Shown: positions 27,445 through 36,383 of the stretch, piece by piece
Position numbering within the stretch: position 1 is the stretch's first letter
Layout of the letters: every line of letters starts with the position of its first letter
DNA from: Thalassolituus sp. UBA1087
GTDB taxonomy: Bacteria > Pseudomonadota > Gammaproteobacteria > Pseudomonadales > Oceanobacteraceae
Direction of reading: 5' to 3'
NCBI GenBank assembly: GCA_002314145.1
Contig: DCCG01000009.1
Coordinates: 88,631 to 152,630 of the forward strand
Length of the DNA: 64,000 bases
Notes under the pieces: generated by a model
What the model was told of the DNA's origin: nothing
What the model saw: the letters and a program-made list of their open reading frames with translations, nothing else
Databases searched by the model: none
Made by a program: the position numbers and the translations under genes

Positions 27445-27461
27445 CCGGAAAGGTTCTTGCA
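27445..27461 (+). promoter_or_regulatory. Probable sigma-54 promoter of flhA
   Basis: CGGAAAGGTTCTTGCA in the 114-nt flhB-flhA gap has GG at 27447-27448 and GC at 27459-27460, spaced 10 nt. The -12 half is consensus, the -24 half weak. flhA is transcribed from its own sigma-54 promoter in Pseudomonas. Confidence 0.6.
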
Positions 27462-27500
27462 AAGTCAGTGCTATTGATGGATTTCTGGCGGAATTAACCT

Positions 27501-29702
27501 ATGGCGACAGCCACAAAAGATCAGATTCTGGGGTCACTGCGCAGCGGTGCCGGGATGTTGGCGCAGGGCAATCTGAGTATTCCTGTGATGCTGCTGGTAT
27601 TGCTGGGCATGATGACCCTGCCATTACCGCCTTTTCTGCTGGATACTTTTTTTACTTTTAATATTGCCCTTTCCATCGTCGTATTACTGGTCAGTGTTTA
27701 CGCCAAACGCCCGCTCGACTTTGCTATTTTTCCCACCATTCTGCTGGTCGCCACGCTGTTGCGTCTGGCGCTTAACGTGGCCTCGACCCGGGTCGTTCTG
27801 ATGTATGGTCACGAAGGCGGGGATGCCGCCGGCCGGGTGATTGAAGCCTTCGGTGAAGTACTGATCGGCGGCAACTACGCAGTGGGTCTGGTGGTGTTTA
27901 TGATTCTGATGATCATCAACTTTGTGGTGGTCACCAAAGGGGCGGGACGGGTTTCTGAGGTATCAGCACGTTTTACGCTGGATGCCATGCCGGGTAAACA
28001 GATGGCCATTGATGCTGACCTGAACGCCGGCCTGATCGATGCGGATCAGGCCAAGCAACGGCGCTCTGATATTGCTGCCGAAGCCGATTTTTATGGCGCG
28101 ATGGACGGTGCCAGTAAATTCGTAAAAGGCGATGCCGTCGCCGGTATTCTGATTCTGATTATCAACGTCGTGGGCGGTTTCGCAATTGGTATGGCTCAGC
28201 ATGGCCTGACCTTCGGTGACGCTGTGTCCGCTTACACGCTGCTGGCCATCGGTGACGGTCTGGTCGCTCAGATTCCTTCATTATTACTGTCAACCGCGAC
28301 CGCTATTATGGTGACCCGTAACGGTAACGACGAAGACATGGGCCAACAGGTGTTCGGTCAGATGTTTTCCTCTTCCCGGGCATTGGCTGTATCGGCCGGA
28401 CTGATGGCATTGATGGGGTCCGTGCCGGGTATGCCGCATACTGTTTTTCTTGGCGCGGCGCTGGTTGCCGGTGTTGTTGCTTACTACATTCGCTGGAATA
28501 AAGAAGGCGGTAAGGTCGGTGATAAAATTGCCCGTAAATTGGGAGTGGCCTCGAAAACACCGGAAAGCCTGCCGGCTCCGGCCGGTGGTAATGCGTTAGC
28601 GGCACCGAAAGAAAAAGCCGAAGCAGCCATCAAACAGATGGAAGTCAAAGAACTGGGTTGGGACGATGTGGAACCGGTTGACCGCGTTGGTCTGGAAGTC
28701 GGTTACCGCCTTATTCCTCTGGTGGATAAAAATCAGGGGGGGCAGCTGCTCAACCGCATAAAAGGCGTGCGCCGCAAGCTCTCCCAGGAGCTGGGCTTTC
28801 TGATGCCCTCCGTGCATATACGTGACAATCTCGACCTGTTGCCTAACCAATACCGCATTACCCTGATGGGCGTTACGCTGGCGGAAGCCGAGATTTTCCC
28901 GGAACGGGAAATGGCCATTAACCCGGGCCAGGTATTCGGCAAAATAGACGGGCAGCCAACCCGGGACCCGGCATTTGGTCTGGACGCTTTCTGGATCGAC
29001 AGCGATAAAAAAGACCGCGCCCAGACTCTGGGGTATACCGTGGTGGATGCCAGTACGGTGGTGGCAACCCACCTGAATCAGAAACTGCAGCGTCATGCCC
29101 ATGAATTGCTGGGCCATGAAGATGTTCAGAAACTGGTGGATATGCTGGCTAAATCGTCGCCGAAACTGGCCGAAGAACTGGTGCCCAATACCATCAACGT
29201 GAGCCAGCTGCTGGGTGTCCTGCAAAACCTCTTACGTGAACATGTGCCCATCCGGGATATGCGTTCAATTGCCGAGTCTTTGGCGAATTTCAGTGGCCAG
29301 AGTCAAGATATCGCCGCCATGACCACGGTGGCCCGCCTGTCGTTGAGCCGCATGATCGTCCAGAACATCTTTGGTAACGAGGATCAGCTGGTAGTCATGA
29401 CGCTGGATCCGTCACTGGAACAGTTGTTGCTTAAGTCACTACAACAGAGTGCCCAGCAGGGAATACAGAATGGCCTGGTACTGGAACCGGCGATGGCTGA
29501 AACACTGCAGCGCTCACTGAGCGAAGCCGTGGAAGCTCAGGAAGCCGCCGGGCGTCCGGCGGTATTGCTGGTTACCACCCAACTGCGGCCTGCGATGGCA
29601 CAGTTTGTCCGCAACAGTATGGATCAGCTGCATGTACTGGCTTATCAGGAAATTCCGGACAACAAAAGTATTACGATTGTCGCCAGTATTGGCGGTAAGT
29701 AA
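27501..29702 (+). CDS. flhA: FlhA, export-gate membrane protein
   Basis: 733 residues, slightly longer than the usual 690-710. Eight membrane helices occupy the first about 330 residues, with the FHIPEP-type signature region (RVSEVSARFTLDAMPGKQM). The large cytoplasmic domain forms the nonameric docking ring for chaperone-substrate complexes. Insert-like Ala/Pro linker near 350-375. Confidence 0.97.
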   Translation: MATATKDQILGSLRSGAGMLAQGNLSIPVMLLVLLGMMTLPLPPFLLDTFFTFNIALSIVVLLVSVYAKRPLDFAIFPTILLVATLLRLALNVASTRVVLMYGHEGGDAAGRVIEAFGEVLIGGNYAVGLVVFMILMIINFVVVTKGAGRVSEVSARFTLDAMPGKQMAIDADLNAGLIDADQAKQRRSDIAAEADFYGAMDGASKFVKGDAVAGILILIINVVGGFAIGMAQHGLTFGDAVSAYTLLAIGDGLVAQIPSLLLSTATAIMVTRNGNDEDMGQQVFGQMFSSSRALAVSAGLMALMGSVPGMPHTVFLGAALVAGVVAYYIRWNKEGGKVGDKIARKLGVASKTPESLPAPAGGNALAAPKEKAEAAIKQMEVKELGWDDVEPVDRVGLEVGYRLIPLVDKNQGGQLLNRIKGVRRKLSQELGFLMPSVHIRDNLDLLPNQYRITLMGVTLAEAEIFPEREMAINPGQVFGKIDGQPTRDPAFGLDAFWIDSDKKDRAQTLGYTVVDASTVVATHLNQKLQRHAHELLGHEDVQKLVDMLAKSSPKLAEELVPNTINVSQLLGVLQNLLREHVPIRDMRSIAESLANFSGQSQDIAAMTTVARLSLSRMIVQNIFGNEDQLVVMTLDPSLEQLLLKSLQQSAQQGIQNGLVLEPAMAETLQRSLSEAVEAQEAAGRPAVLLVTTQLRPAMAQFVRNSMDQLHVLAYQEIPDNKSITIVASIGGK

Positions 29703-29721
29703 GCCATGATGAGAGATGGAT

Positions 29722-31095
29722 ATGAAAGTTAAACGCTTTACCGCTGCCAATATGCAAATTGCTCTGCGCATGGTTTCCCAGGAGCTGGGAGCGGATGCCG
29801 TGATTCTGTCCAGCAAAAAAGTAAATGATGGTATCGAAGTCGTGGCGGCACTGGATTACCACTCCGAACAGGATGCCGGGAGCCCGGAGATTGAACGCCA
29901 GCTGCGGTTGCAGTCTGAGCTTGAAGAAGCGAAACAGGCCTCCCGTGAAGCGGTGAATGAACACCCGCAGCGCCAGCGCCGTACCGAATTTGCCAGCCGC
30001 TCGGATGTCAGCAGCCGGGAAGGGCTGGAAGCAGTACTGAATGGTTTAAAAAATGATTCCTTCAGCACGCCGCCGGCGGCTGAAAAACCAGCGTCAACGC
30101 CTGCCGCTGCAGACCCCCCCCGGCGGCGTGAAACCGACCGCGATGAAAGTTGGTACAGCAACGCGCTGGCACAGATGAGCGGGGAACTGAAAGAACTCAA
30201 AGACTGGCTGGTGAGCCATCAGGGCAGCGCCTGGGACAGCAGCCGGCCGATGACCTGGCAACAGTCGCAGCTCTGGCAGCGTTGTCAGGATGTGGGGCTG
30301 GAGCCAGCCTGGGCTGACCGTATTGCCAGCCGTCTTGATACTGATATGTCACTGGATGATGCCTGGGAGCAGGCGCTGAAACTGGTGGCCAGCGATATAC
30401 CGGTAGCCCCTGCCGGGTTACTGGAGCGGGGCGGCGTTTTCGCACTGGTTGGCCCTACCGGGGCCGGAAAAACCACCACCATAGGTAAACTGGCGGCGCA
30501 GTTCGTTATCCGTCACGGTAAAGAGTCCGTGGCGTTTGTCACCCTGGACAGCTACCGGGTGGCGGCTCACGACCAGCTGAAAACTTTTTCCCGGCTGTTA
30601 GGCGTGGACCTGCATATTGTTCCGCCAGGACAGGCGGTCAGCAAAGTGATGGCCAAACTGAAAGATAAAAAGCTGGTTCTGGTCGATACAGCCGGACTTG
30701 CCAGTCAGGATCCACATTTCAGCGTGCAATTGTCTATGCTTAAGGAAGCCGGGCCGCGCCTGAAAAAACTTCTGGTCCTGCCACTGACCAGTCAGGGCCG
30801 CTGCCTGCAGGAAAATTTTGAACATTACAAAGCTGTTGGGTTAACCGGCTGCGTTTATACCAAACTGGATGAATGCTTCAGTCTTGGACCTGCGCTCAGC
30901 ATTTCAGCGCTGACGCATCTGCCTGTCGCACTGGTGACAGACGGTCCACATATTCCCGACGATGTGCATTACCCGGATGCCGCTAAGCTGGTGAAACTTG
31001 CCGAACAGATGGCACGCATGGCAAAAACCCGCTGGCAGGCCGCTGAAGCGATGAATATCGCCAATCAGCAATCCGGCATTCAACATGGAGCATGA
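29722..31095 (+). CDS. flhF: FlhF, SRP-like GTPase for polar flagellar placement
   Basis: 457 residues. N-terminal MKVKRFTAANMQIALRMV is the conserved FlhF B domain, followed by a disordered basic/acidic linker and an SRP GTPase domain with Walker A GPTGAGKTTT from 244, FVTLDSYRVAAHDQLKTF and VDTAGL. It recruits the first flagellar parts to the pole. ATG 29722 fits the family start; ATG 29716 is the alternative two codons upstream. Confidence 0.94.
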   Translation: MKVKRFTAANMQIALRMVSQELGADAVILSSKKVNDGIEVVAALDYHSEQDAGSPEIERQLRLQSELEEAKQASREAVNEHPQRQRRTEFASRSDVSSREGLEAVLNGLKNDSFSTPPAAEKPASTPAAADPPRRRETDRDESWYSNALAQMSGELKELKDWLVSHQGSAWDSSRPMTWQQSQLWQRCQDVGLEPAWADRIASRLDTDMSLDDAWEQALKLVASDIPVAPAGLLERGGVFALVGPTGAGKTTTIGKLAAQFVIRHGKESVAFVTLDSYRVAAHDQLKTFSRLLGVDLHIVPPGQAVSKVMAKLKDKKLVLVDTAGLASQDPHFSVQLSMLKEAGPRLKKLLVLPLTSQGRCLQENFEHYKAVGLTGCVYTKLDECFSLGPALSISALTHLPVALVTDGPHIPDDVHYPDAAKLVKLAEQMARMAKTRWQAAEAMNIANQQSGIQHGA

Positions 31096-31921
31096 GAAAT
31101 TTATGGCAAGGCGTCCTGTACAGGTGATTGCAGTTACCGGTGGCAAAGGCGGTGTTGGTAAGAGTAATGTCTCAGTTAATCTGGCCATTGCGTTGTCAGA
31201 GATGGGGCGCAGGGTCGTGGTGCTGGACGCCGACCTTGGGCTGGCCAACATTGATATTCTGTTAGGTATCAGTGCCAACAAAACCATCGAAAATGTGCTC
31301 AGAGGCGAATGTGACCTGAGAGAAATTATGGTCAAAGGGCCGGGTGGCATCCGTATTGTTCCGGCATCATCCGGCACACAGAAATTATCCCAGCTGAATT
31401 CCATGGAACACGCCGGACTGATTCAGGCGTTCAGTGACCTGGGCGACGATATTGATGTCCTGATCGTGGATACCGCCGCCGGTATTTCCGATACCGTATT
31501 GAGTTTTGTGCGTGCATCTCAGGAAGTCATCATGGTGGTCACTGATGAGCCTACCTCCATCACCGATGCGTACGCACAGATTAAACTGCTTAACCGCGAT
31601 TACGGTATGTTCCGCTTCCGGATTGTTGCCAACATGGTGCGTACGCCGCAGGAAGGCAATGCGCTGTTTGCCAAGCTGACAAAAGTCACCGACCGTTTTC
31701 TTGAAGTGGCATTGCAATACGTGGGAGCAATTCCGCAGGATGATGCGGTCAAGCGTGCTGTGCAGCGTCAGAAAGCGGTGGTAGAAGCCTACCCGAGAGC
31801 GAAGGCTTCCACGGCATTCCGTGCGCTGGCCAAAAAAGTCGATGCCTGGCCGTTGCCATCAACGCCCCGTGGCCATCTTGAGTTTTTCGTGGACCGGCTT
31901 GTTCAGGAAGTCGGGGCATGA
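31085..31921 (+). CDS. fleN: FleN (FlhG), MinD-like ATPase limiting flagellar number
   Basis: 278 residues. Deviant Walker A GGKGGVGKSN, LDADLGLANIDILLG switch motif and LIVDTAAGISDTVLSF Walker B. FleN antagonises FleQ ATPase activity and works with FlhF to keep one polar flagellum. Overlaps flhF by 11 nt. ATG 31103 is an alternative start. Confidence 0.95.
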   Translation: MEHEKFMARRPVQVIAVTGGKGGVGKSNVSVNLAIALSEMGRRVVVLDADLGLANIDILLGISANKTIENVLRGECDLREIMVKGPGGIRIVPASSGTQKLSQLNSMEHAGLIQAFSDLGDDIDVLIVDTAAGISDTVLSFVRASQEVIMVVTDEPTSITDAYAQIKLLNRDYGMFRFRIVANMVRTPQEGNALFAKLTKVTDRFLEVALQYVGAIPQDDAVKRAVQRQKAVVEAYPRAKASTAFRALAKKVDAWPLPSTPRGHLEFFVDRLVQEVGA

Positions 31922-31950
31922 GTCTGTGTAAGCGTTAAAACAGGCCCCCA

Positions 31951-32682
31951 ATGTCTGCAGGAAGTTCACTTGTGTATTCAGACGTACAGAATCAGGATTT
32001 TGACGAGTTAGTGCGGCAGCACGCGACTCTGGTAAAGCGCATTGCCCATCATATGCTGGGGCGCCTGCCGGACAGTGTGCAGCTTGACGACCTGATCCAG
32101 GCCGGCATGATCGGCCTGCTGGAGGCGTCACGTAAGTACGATGGTGGAAAAGGGGCCAGCTTTGAAACCTATGCCGGTATCCGTATCCGCGGTGCCATGC
32201 TGGATGAAATCCGCCGTGGTGACTGGGCGCCGAGATCGGTGCACCGCAATTCCCGCCGCATCAGTGATGCCATCAAGCAGATTGAAAGCGAAAAAGGCCG
32301 GGATGCCGAAGATGGCGAAGTGGCCGAGTTTCTGGGGATATCCCAGGATGAGTATCATGCGATACTGAAAGACAGCGCCGGCTGTCGCCTGTTCAGCTTT
32401 GAAGAAGTGCTGGAAAAGAGTGATGCCGGTTTTGATGTCTTTGAAGATGATTCCCCCAACCCGCTGGATGGCATCGAGCGGGACTCCTTCCGCAAACAGC
32501 TGGCTGAAGCCATTCAGACACTGCCCGAACGCGAACAGCTGGTGCTGGCTCTGTACTATGACGAAGAGCTTAATCTGAAAGAGATCGGCGCGGTACTGGG
32601 TGTCAGCGAATCCCGCGTCAGTCAGCTGCACAGTCAGGCGGCCCACCGCCTGCGCGCCCGACTGGGCGGCTGGGTCGCCTGA
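31951..32682 (+). CDS. fliA: FliA, flagellar sigma factor (sigma-28)
   Basis: 243 residues with regions 2 (DLIQAGMIGLLEASRKYD; GASFETYAGIRIRGAMLDEIR), 3 and 4 (LNLKEIGAVLGVSESRVSQLHSQ). It transcribes late flagellar and chemotaxis genes and is held by FlgM (not in this window). Ribosome site is weak. The end of the gene forms a hairpin, see 32665-32690. Confidence 0.96.
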   Translation: MSAGSSLVYSDVQNQDFDELVRQHATLVKRIAHHMLGRLPDSVQLDDLIQAGMIGLLEASRKYDGGKGASFETYAGIRIRGAMLDEIRRGDWAPRSVHRNSRRISDAIKQIESEKGRDAEDGEVAEFLGISQDEYHAILKDSAGCRLFSFEEVLEKSDAGFDVFEDDSPNPLDGIERDSFRKQLAEAIQTLPEREQLVLALYYDEELNLKEIGAVLGVSESRVSQLHSQAAHRLRARLGGWVA

Positions 32683-32690
32683 CAGCCGCC
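32665..32690 (+). other. GC-rich hairpin spanning the fliA stop codon
   Basis: GGCGGCTG (32665-32672) pairs with CAGCCGCC (32683-32690) over a 10-nt loop that contains the fliA stop. There is no T run, so it may be a Rho-dependent or processing element between fliA and cheY. Confidence 0.45.
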
Positions 32691-32822
32691 GCCATGCAGG
32701 CCATGCCCTGTGCCTTAAAAATACCATCCTGCCGGGTTTGTTTCTGGATAAAGCGATAACTGCGTCTACACTAAATCTTAGGAACGACTTGGAATATAGA
32801 AAGTCGATTACTGGAGGTCGTT

Positions 32823-33209
32823 TTGGACAAAAACATGAAAATTCTCGTTGTCGATGATTTCTCAACAATGAGACGTATCGTTAAAAACCTGCTGCGTGAC
32901 CTGGGCTTCACCAATACTCAGGAAGCGGATGACGGGCTGACAGCATTACCGATGTTACAGAACGGGGATTTCGACTTCCTGGTAACAGACTGGAACATGC
33001 CTGGCATGACCGGTCTGGATCTGCTGAAGAAAGTCCGTGAAGACGACAGGCTGAAAACCCTGCCGGTACTGATGGTGACCGCTGAAGCCAAGCGTGATCA
33101 GATCGTAGCGGCGGCTCAGGCCGGTGTTAACGGTTACGTAGTAAAGCCATTTACCGCGGCGGTGCTGAAAGAAAAGATCGACAAGATCTTTGAACGCGTC
33201 GAAGGATAA
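32823..33209 (+). CDS. cheY: CheY, chemotaxis response regulator (motility cluster)
   Basis: 128 residues, receiver only, very close to Pseudomonas CheY (MKILVVDDFSTMRRIVKN). Phospho-acceptor Asp56 in VTDWNMPG, Lys in VVKPFT. GGAGG at 32813-32817 is 5 nt from TTG 32823 but 17 nt from ATG 32835, so a TTG start adding four residues is favoured. Phosphorylated CheY binds FliM to reverse the motor. Confidence 0.95.
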   Translation: MDKNMKILVVDDFSTMRRIVKNLLRDLGFTNTQEADDGLTALPMLQNGDFDFLVTDWNMPGMTGLDLLKKVREDDRLKTLPVLMVTAEAKRDQIVAAAQAGVNGYVVKPFTAAVLKEKIDKIFERVEG

Positions 33210-33224
33210 CAGGAAGGCGACCTG

Positions 33225-34013
33225 ATGGCCGGGACCAATAAAGATAGTGAGGCCGATATCGCCAGCGTTGGTACTGAAATCCGTGATCTTGCAGAAAGCA
33301 TGCTCAGGGAAGTAGAGCGCGGTGACTTCGGTAAAGCCGTTGCCCTGGTAAATGATCTTAACCAGGTACGGGACCGCACGCTGTATGACGAGATCGGCAG
33401 GTTGACCCGAGCACTGCACGAGTCGATTAAAAACCTGAAGGTTGACTCGGTGGGTGCTGCTTCAGAAATTGACAGCACGACCGATAAACTCGAATACGTT
33501 CTGGAGATGACGGATAAATCGGCTAACCGGACAATGGATCTGGCTGATGCCGGGATGCCATTGGCTAATGATATTAATGAGCGTGCCAATCGTTTATCGG
33601 TTGAGTGGAAACGGTTTCTGAATAAAGAACTGAAACCGGATGAATTCCGTGCACTGAGCAAAGATATTAATCAGTTTCTGACGGACAGTGCCGAACAGTC
33701 GCAGACATTAAAAAGCCAGTTATCCGATATTGTACTGGCACAGGATTTTCAGGATCTGACCGGGCAGGTGATACATAAAGTCGCTGCGCTCGTCAAAGAT
33801 GTAGAAGGCCGGCTGGTACATCTTGTCGCCATGGCCGGAAAAGTTGATTCAATAACAGGAATTACTCACGCTTACCCCGAGGTTGAGCCTGAGGAGCCAG
33901 GAGATGGCGAAAAAACCGTTGCTGCGGAAGGACCGCAGATTGATAAGTCCAATAAAGACGTAGTTGCCAGCCAGGATGATGTTGATGACTTACTGTCCAG
34001 TCTTGGTTTTTAA
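33225..34013 (+). CDS. cheZ: CheZ, CheY-P phosphatase
   Basis: 262 residues, long helical bundle with the catalytic-Gln region LAQDFQDLTGQVI and the C-terminal CheY-docking helix DVDDLLSSLGF. AGGAAGG precedes the start. Follows cheY by 15 nt. Confidence 0.95.
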   Translation: MAGTNKDSEADIASVGTEIRDLAESMLREVERGDFGKAVALVNDLNQVRDRTLYDEIGRLTRALHESIKNLKVDSVGAASEIDSTTDKLEYVLEMTDKSANRTMDLADAGMPLANDINERANRLSVEWKRFLNKELKPDEFRALSKDINQFLTDSAEQSQTLKSQLSDIVLAQDFQDLTGQVIHKVAALVKDVEGRLVHLVAMAGKVDSITGITHAYPEVEPEEPGDGEKTVAAEGPQIDKSNKDVVASQDDVDDLLSSLGF

Positions 34014-34025
34014 AGGAGCTAACGG

Positions 34026-36305
34026 ATGAGTTTCGATGCTGATGAAGAGATACTCCAGGATTTTCTGGTTGAGGCCGGCGAAATTCTTGAGTCACTCTCT
34101 GAACAATTAGTCGATCTTGAACAGCGTCCCGAAGATAAAGATCTGCTGAATGCCATTTTCCGCGGTTTTCATACCGTCAAAGGTGGTGCAGGCTTTTTGC
34201 AGCTTAACCCGCTGGTGAATTGCTGTCATGCGGCTGAAAACGTGTTCGATACTCTGCGTAATGGCAACCGGACGGTAAACTCCGATCTCATGGATGTGGT
34301 TCTGCAGGCACTGGACAGCGTAAATGAAATGTTCGAAAACGTCCGCTCAGGTGTGGAACCGGAGGAAGCGGAACCCGAACTGCTTGAACGTCTGCATCAG
34401 CTAGCACTGCCGGAATCCGAAGACGCGCCGGCGGCGGCAGAGCCGCCCGTTGCGGAACCTCCCGTGGCGGAAGAACCGGCGGCCACCTCCGCCGCAGAAA
34501 CTCCGGCTGACGAACCCCCTGCAGCGGCGGGCCAGGCCCCGGCGGCTGACAACGGGGACATCACTGATGACGAATTCGAACAGCTTCTGGATGCACTGGA
34601 CGATGAACAACCGTCTGCGGCGGCTCAGGCCCCGGCAGCAGACGATGGCGGAGACGACCTGTTTGATATCGGTGGTGATACCGCTGAGGCCAGTGACGAT
34701 GAAATTACTGAAGATGAATTTGAAGCCTTACTGGATCAGATTCATGGCAAAGGAAAACATACCGGCAACGCGCCTGCGGAAGACAGTGAACCGGCCGCTG
34801 CTGCACCCGCAGAACCGGCACCGGCAGAACCTTCTGATCCGGCTGCGTCCGGCGATGACCTGATTACCGACTCTGAATTTGAGGAGTTACTCGACCGGCT
34901 GCACGGCAAAGGAAAACACTCTGCCGGCGGAGCCGCCGACAATGGTGACAGCGCTGACACACCGGCGCCTGCGACGCCTGAGAAAACAGCGGCAGAGGCT
35001 CCTCCACCGCCGCCAGCGAAACCGGCAGCAGCAGCTGCAGCCCAACCGGCGAAGCCTGCAGAGGCAGCCAAACCAGCCGCTAAAGCAGCGGCCAAACCGC
35101 CGGCTGAGAAAGAAACTCATCAGGCAGAAGCGACGGTCCGGGTGGATACCAAACGCCTTGATGACATCATGAATATGGTGGGTGAGCTGGTGCTGGTACG
35201 TAACCGCCTGGTGCGCCTGGGATTACAGAGCAATGACGAGTCGATGTCGAAAGCGGTTGCTAACCTGGATGTTGTGACCGGTGATCTGCAGGCTTCGGTG
35301 ATGAAAACCCGGATGCAGCCGATCAAAAAAGTATTTGGCCGCTTCCCGCGGGTGGTCCGTGACCTTGCCCGCCAGCTGAAGAAAGAAATTAATCTGGAAC
35401 TGCGCGGTGAAGAAACCGACCTGGATAAGAACCTGGTCGAGGCGCTTGCCGATCCACTGGTTCACCTGGTGCGTAACTCGGTAGACCATGGGGTCGAAAT
35501 GCCGGATATCAGGGAAAAAGCCGGTAAGGCCCGGGTCGGTACGGTGGTGCTGTCAGCCGAGCAGGAAGGGGATCATATCCTGTTAAAAATTCAGGATGAC
35601 GGCGCAGGTATGGACCCGAATAAATTACGTGCCAAAGCGGTTGAAAAAGGCGTGATGGATCAGGACGCCGCTGATCGTCTGACAGATAACGAATGTTTTA
35701 ATCTGATTTTTGCACCGGGTTTTTCCACCAAAGAACAGATTTCCGATGTCTCTGGCCGGGGCGTGGGGATGGATGTTGTAAAAACGAAAATCACCCAATT
35801 AAATGGCACGGTTAATATTGATTCCAAACCGGGAACCGGTACCAATATCAGTATTAAAGTGCCGCTGACACTGGCCATTATGCCGACCTTAATGGTGATG
35901 CTGAAAGATCAGGCGTTTGCTTTCCCACTGGTCAGTGTTAACGAGATTTTCCATCTGGATCTTACCAAGACAAATATCGTCGATGGTCAGGAAGTGGTTG
36001 TGGTGCGGGAAAAACCCATTCCATTGTTTCATATGAAGCGCTGGCTGGTGGCCGGGGAAGAAAATGCCCAGGCTGATGAAAGTGCTCATGTGGTGGTGGT
36101 GTCGGTAGGCACCAAACGCGTCGGCTTTGTGGTGGATCAGTTAGTTGGTCAGGAAGAAGTGGTGATTAAACCATTAGGAAAAATGCTGCATGGTACCGCC
36201 GGAATGGCCGGGGCAACCATCACAGGTGATGGCCGCATCGCATTGATTCTTGATATTCCGAGTATGCTGGGCCGTTATGCGGCGAAGCAATCACATGCTG
36301 CCTGA
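34026..36305 (+). CDS. cheA: CheA histidine kinase (motility cluster)
   Basis: 759 residues. P1 HPt domain with His49 in FHTVKGGAG; a 260-residue Ala/Pro/Glu-rich linker in place of a classic P2; dimerisation domain (RLDDIMNMVGELVLVRNRL); catalytic domain (HLVRNSVDHGVE, DDGAGMD, GRGVGMDVV); CheW-like domain. The linker holds three copies of a motif IT-x-x-EFE-x-LLD-x-L/I at residues 179, 227 and 280, the last two followed by HGKGKH. GGAG precedes the start. This is the intact kinase for swimming chemotaxis. Confidence 0.96.
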   Translation: MSFDADEEILQDFLVEAGEILESLSEQLVDLEQRPEDKDLLNAIFRGFHTVKGGAGFLQLNPLVNCCHAAENVFDTLRNGNRTVNSDLMDVVLQALDSVNEMFENVRSGVEPEEAEPELLERLHQLALPESEDAPAAAEPPVAEPPVAEEPAATSAAETPADEPPAAAGQAPAADNGDITDDEFEQLLDALDDEQPSAAAQAPAADDGGDDLFDIGGDTAEASDDEITEDEFEALLDQIHGKGKHTGNAPAEDSEPAAAAPAEPAPAEPSDPAASGDDLITDSEFEELLDRLHGKGKHSAGGAADNGDSADTPAPATPEKTAAEAPPPPPAKPAAAAAAQPAKPAEAAKPAAKAAAKPPAEKETHQAEATVRVDTKRLDDIMNMVGELVLVRNRLVRLGLQSNDESMSKAVANLDVVTGDLQASVMKTRMQPIKKVFGRFPRVVRDLARQLKKEINLELRGEETDLDKNLVEALADPLVHLVRNSVDHGVEMPDIREKAGKARVGTVVLSAEQEGDHILLKIQDDGAGMDPNKLRAKAVEKGVMDQDAADRLTDNECFNLIFAPGFSTKEQISDVSGRGVGMDVVKTKITQLNGTVNIDSKPGTGTNISIKVPLTLAIMPTLMVMLKDQAFAFPLVSVNEIFHLDLTKTNIVDGQEVVVVREKPIPLFHMKRWLVAGEENAQADESAHVVVVSVGTKRVGFVVDQLVGQEEVVIKPLGKMLHGTAGMAGATITGDGRIALILDIPSMLGRYAAKQSHAA

Positions 36306-36340
36306 TGCATAAACAGGGTCAGCTGACAGGACCATTGATG

Positions 36341-36361
36341 CCGGCCAGGATAATTGGCCGG
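36341..36361 (+). other. Hairpin in the cheA-cheB gap
   Basis: CCGGCCA (36341-36347) pairs with TGGCCGG (36355-36361) across 7 nt. No T run follows. It may tune cheB expression or protect the upstream mRNA. Confidence 0.4.
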
Positions 36362-36383
36362 ATCTTATAAGCGAGCAGAATGA

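Noticed and set aside
32683..32822. Sigma-28 promoter before cheY
   Set aside because: AGCGATAA at about 32752 looks like a -10, but no TAAA-type -35 is 15 nt upstream.
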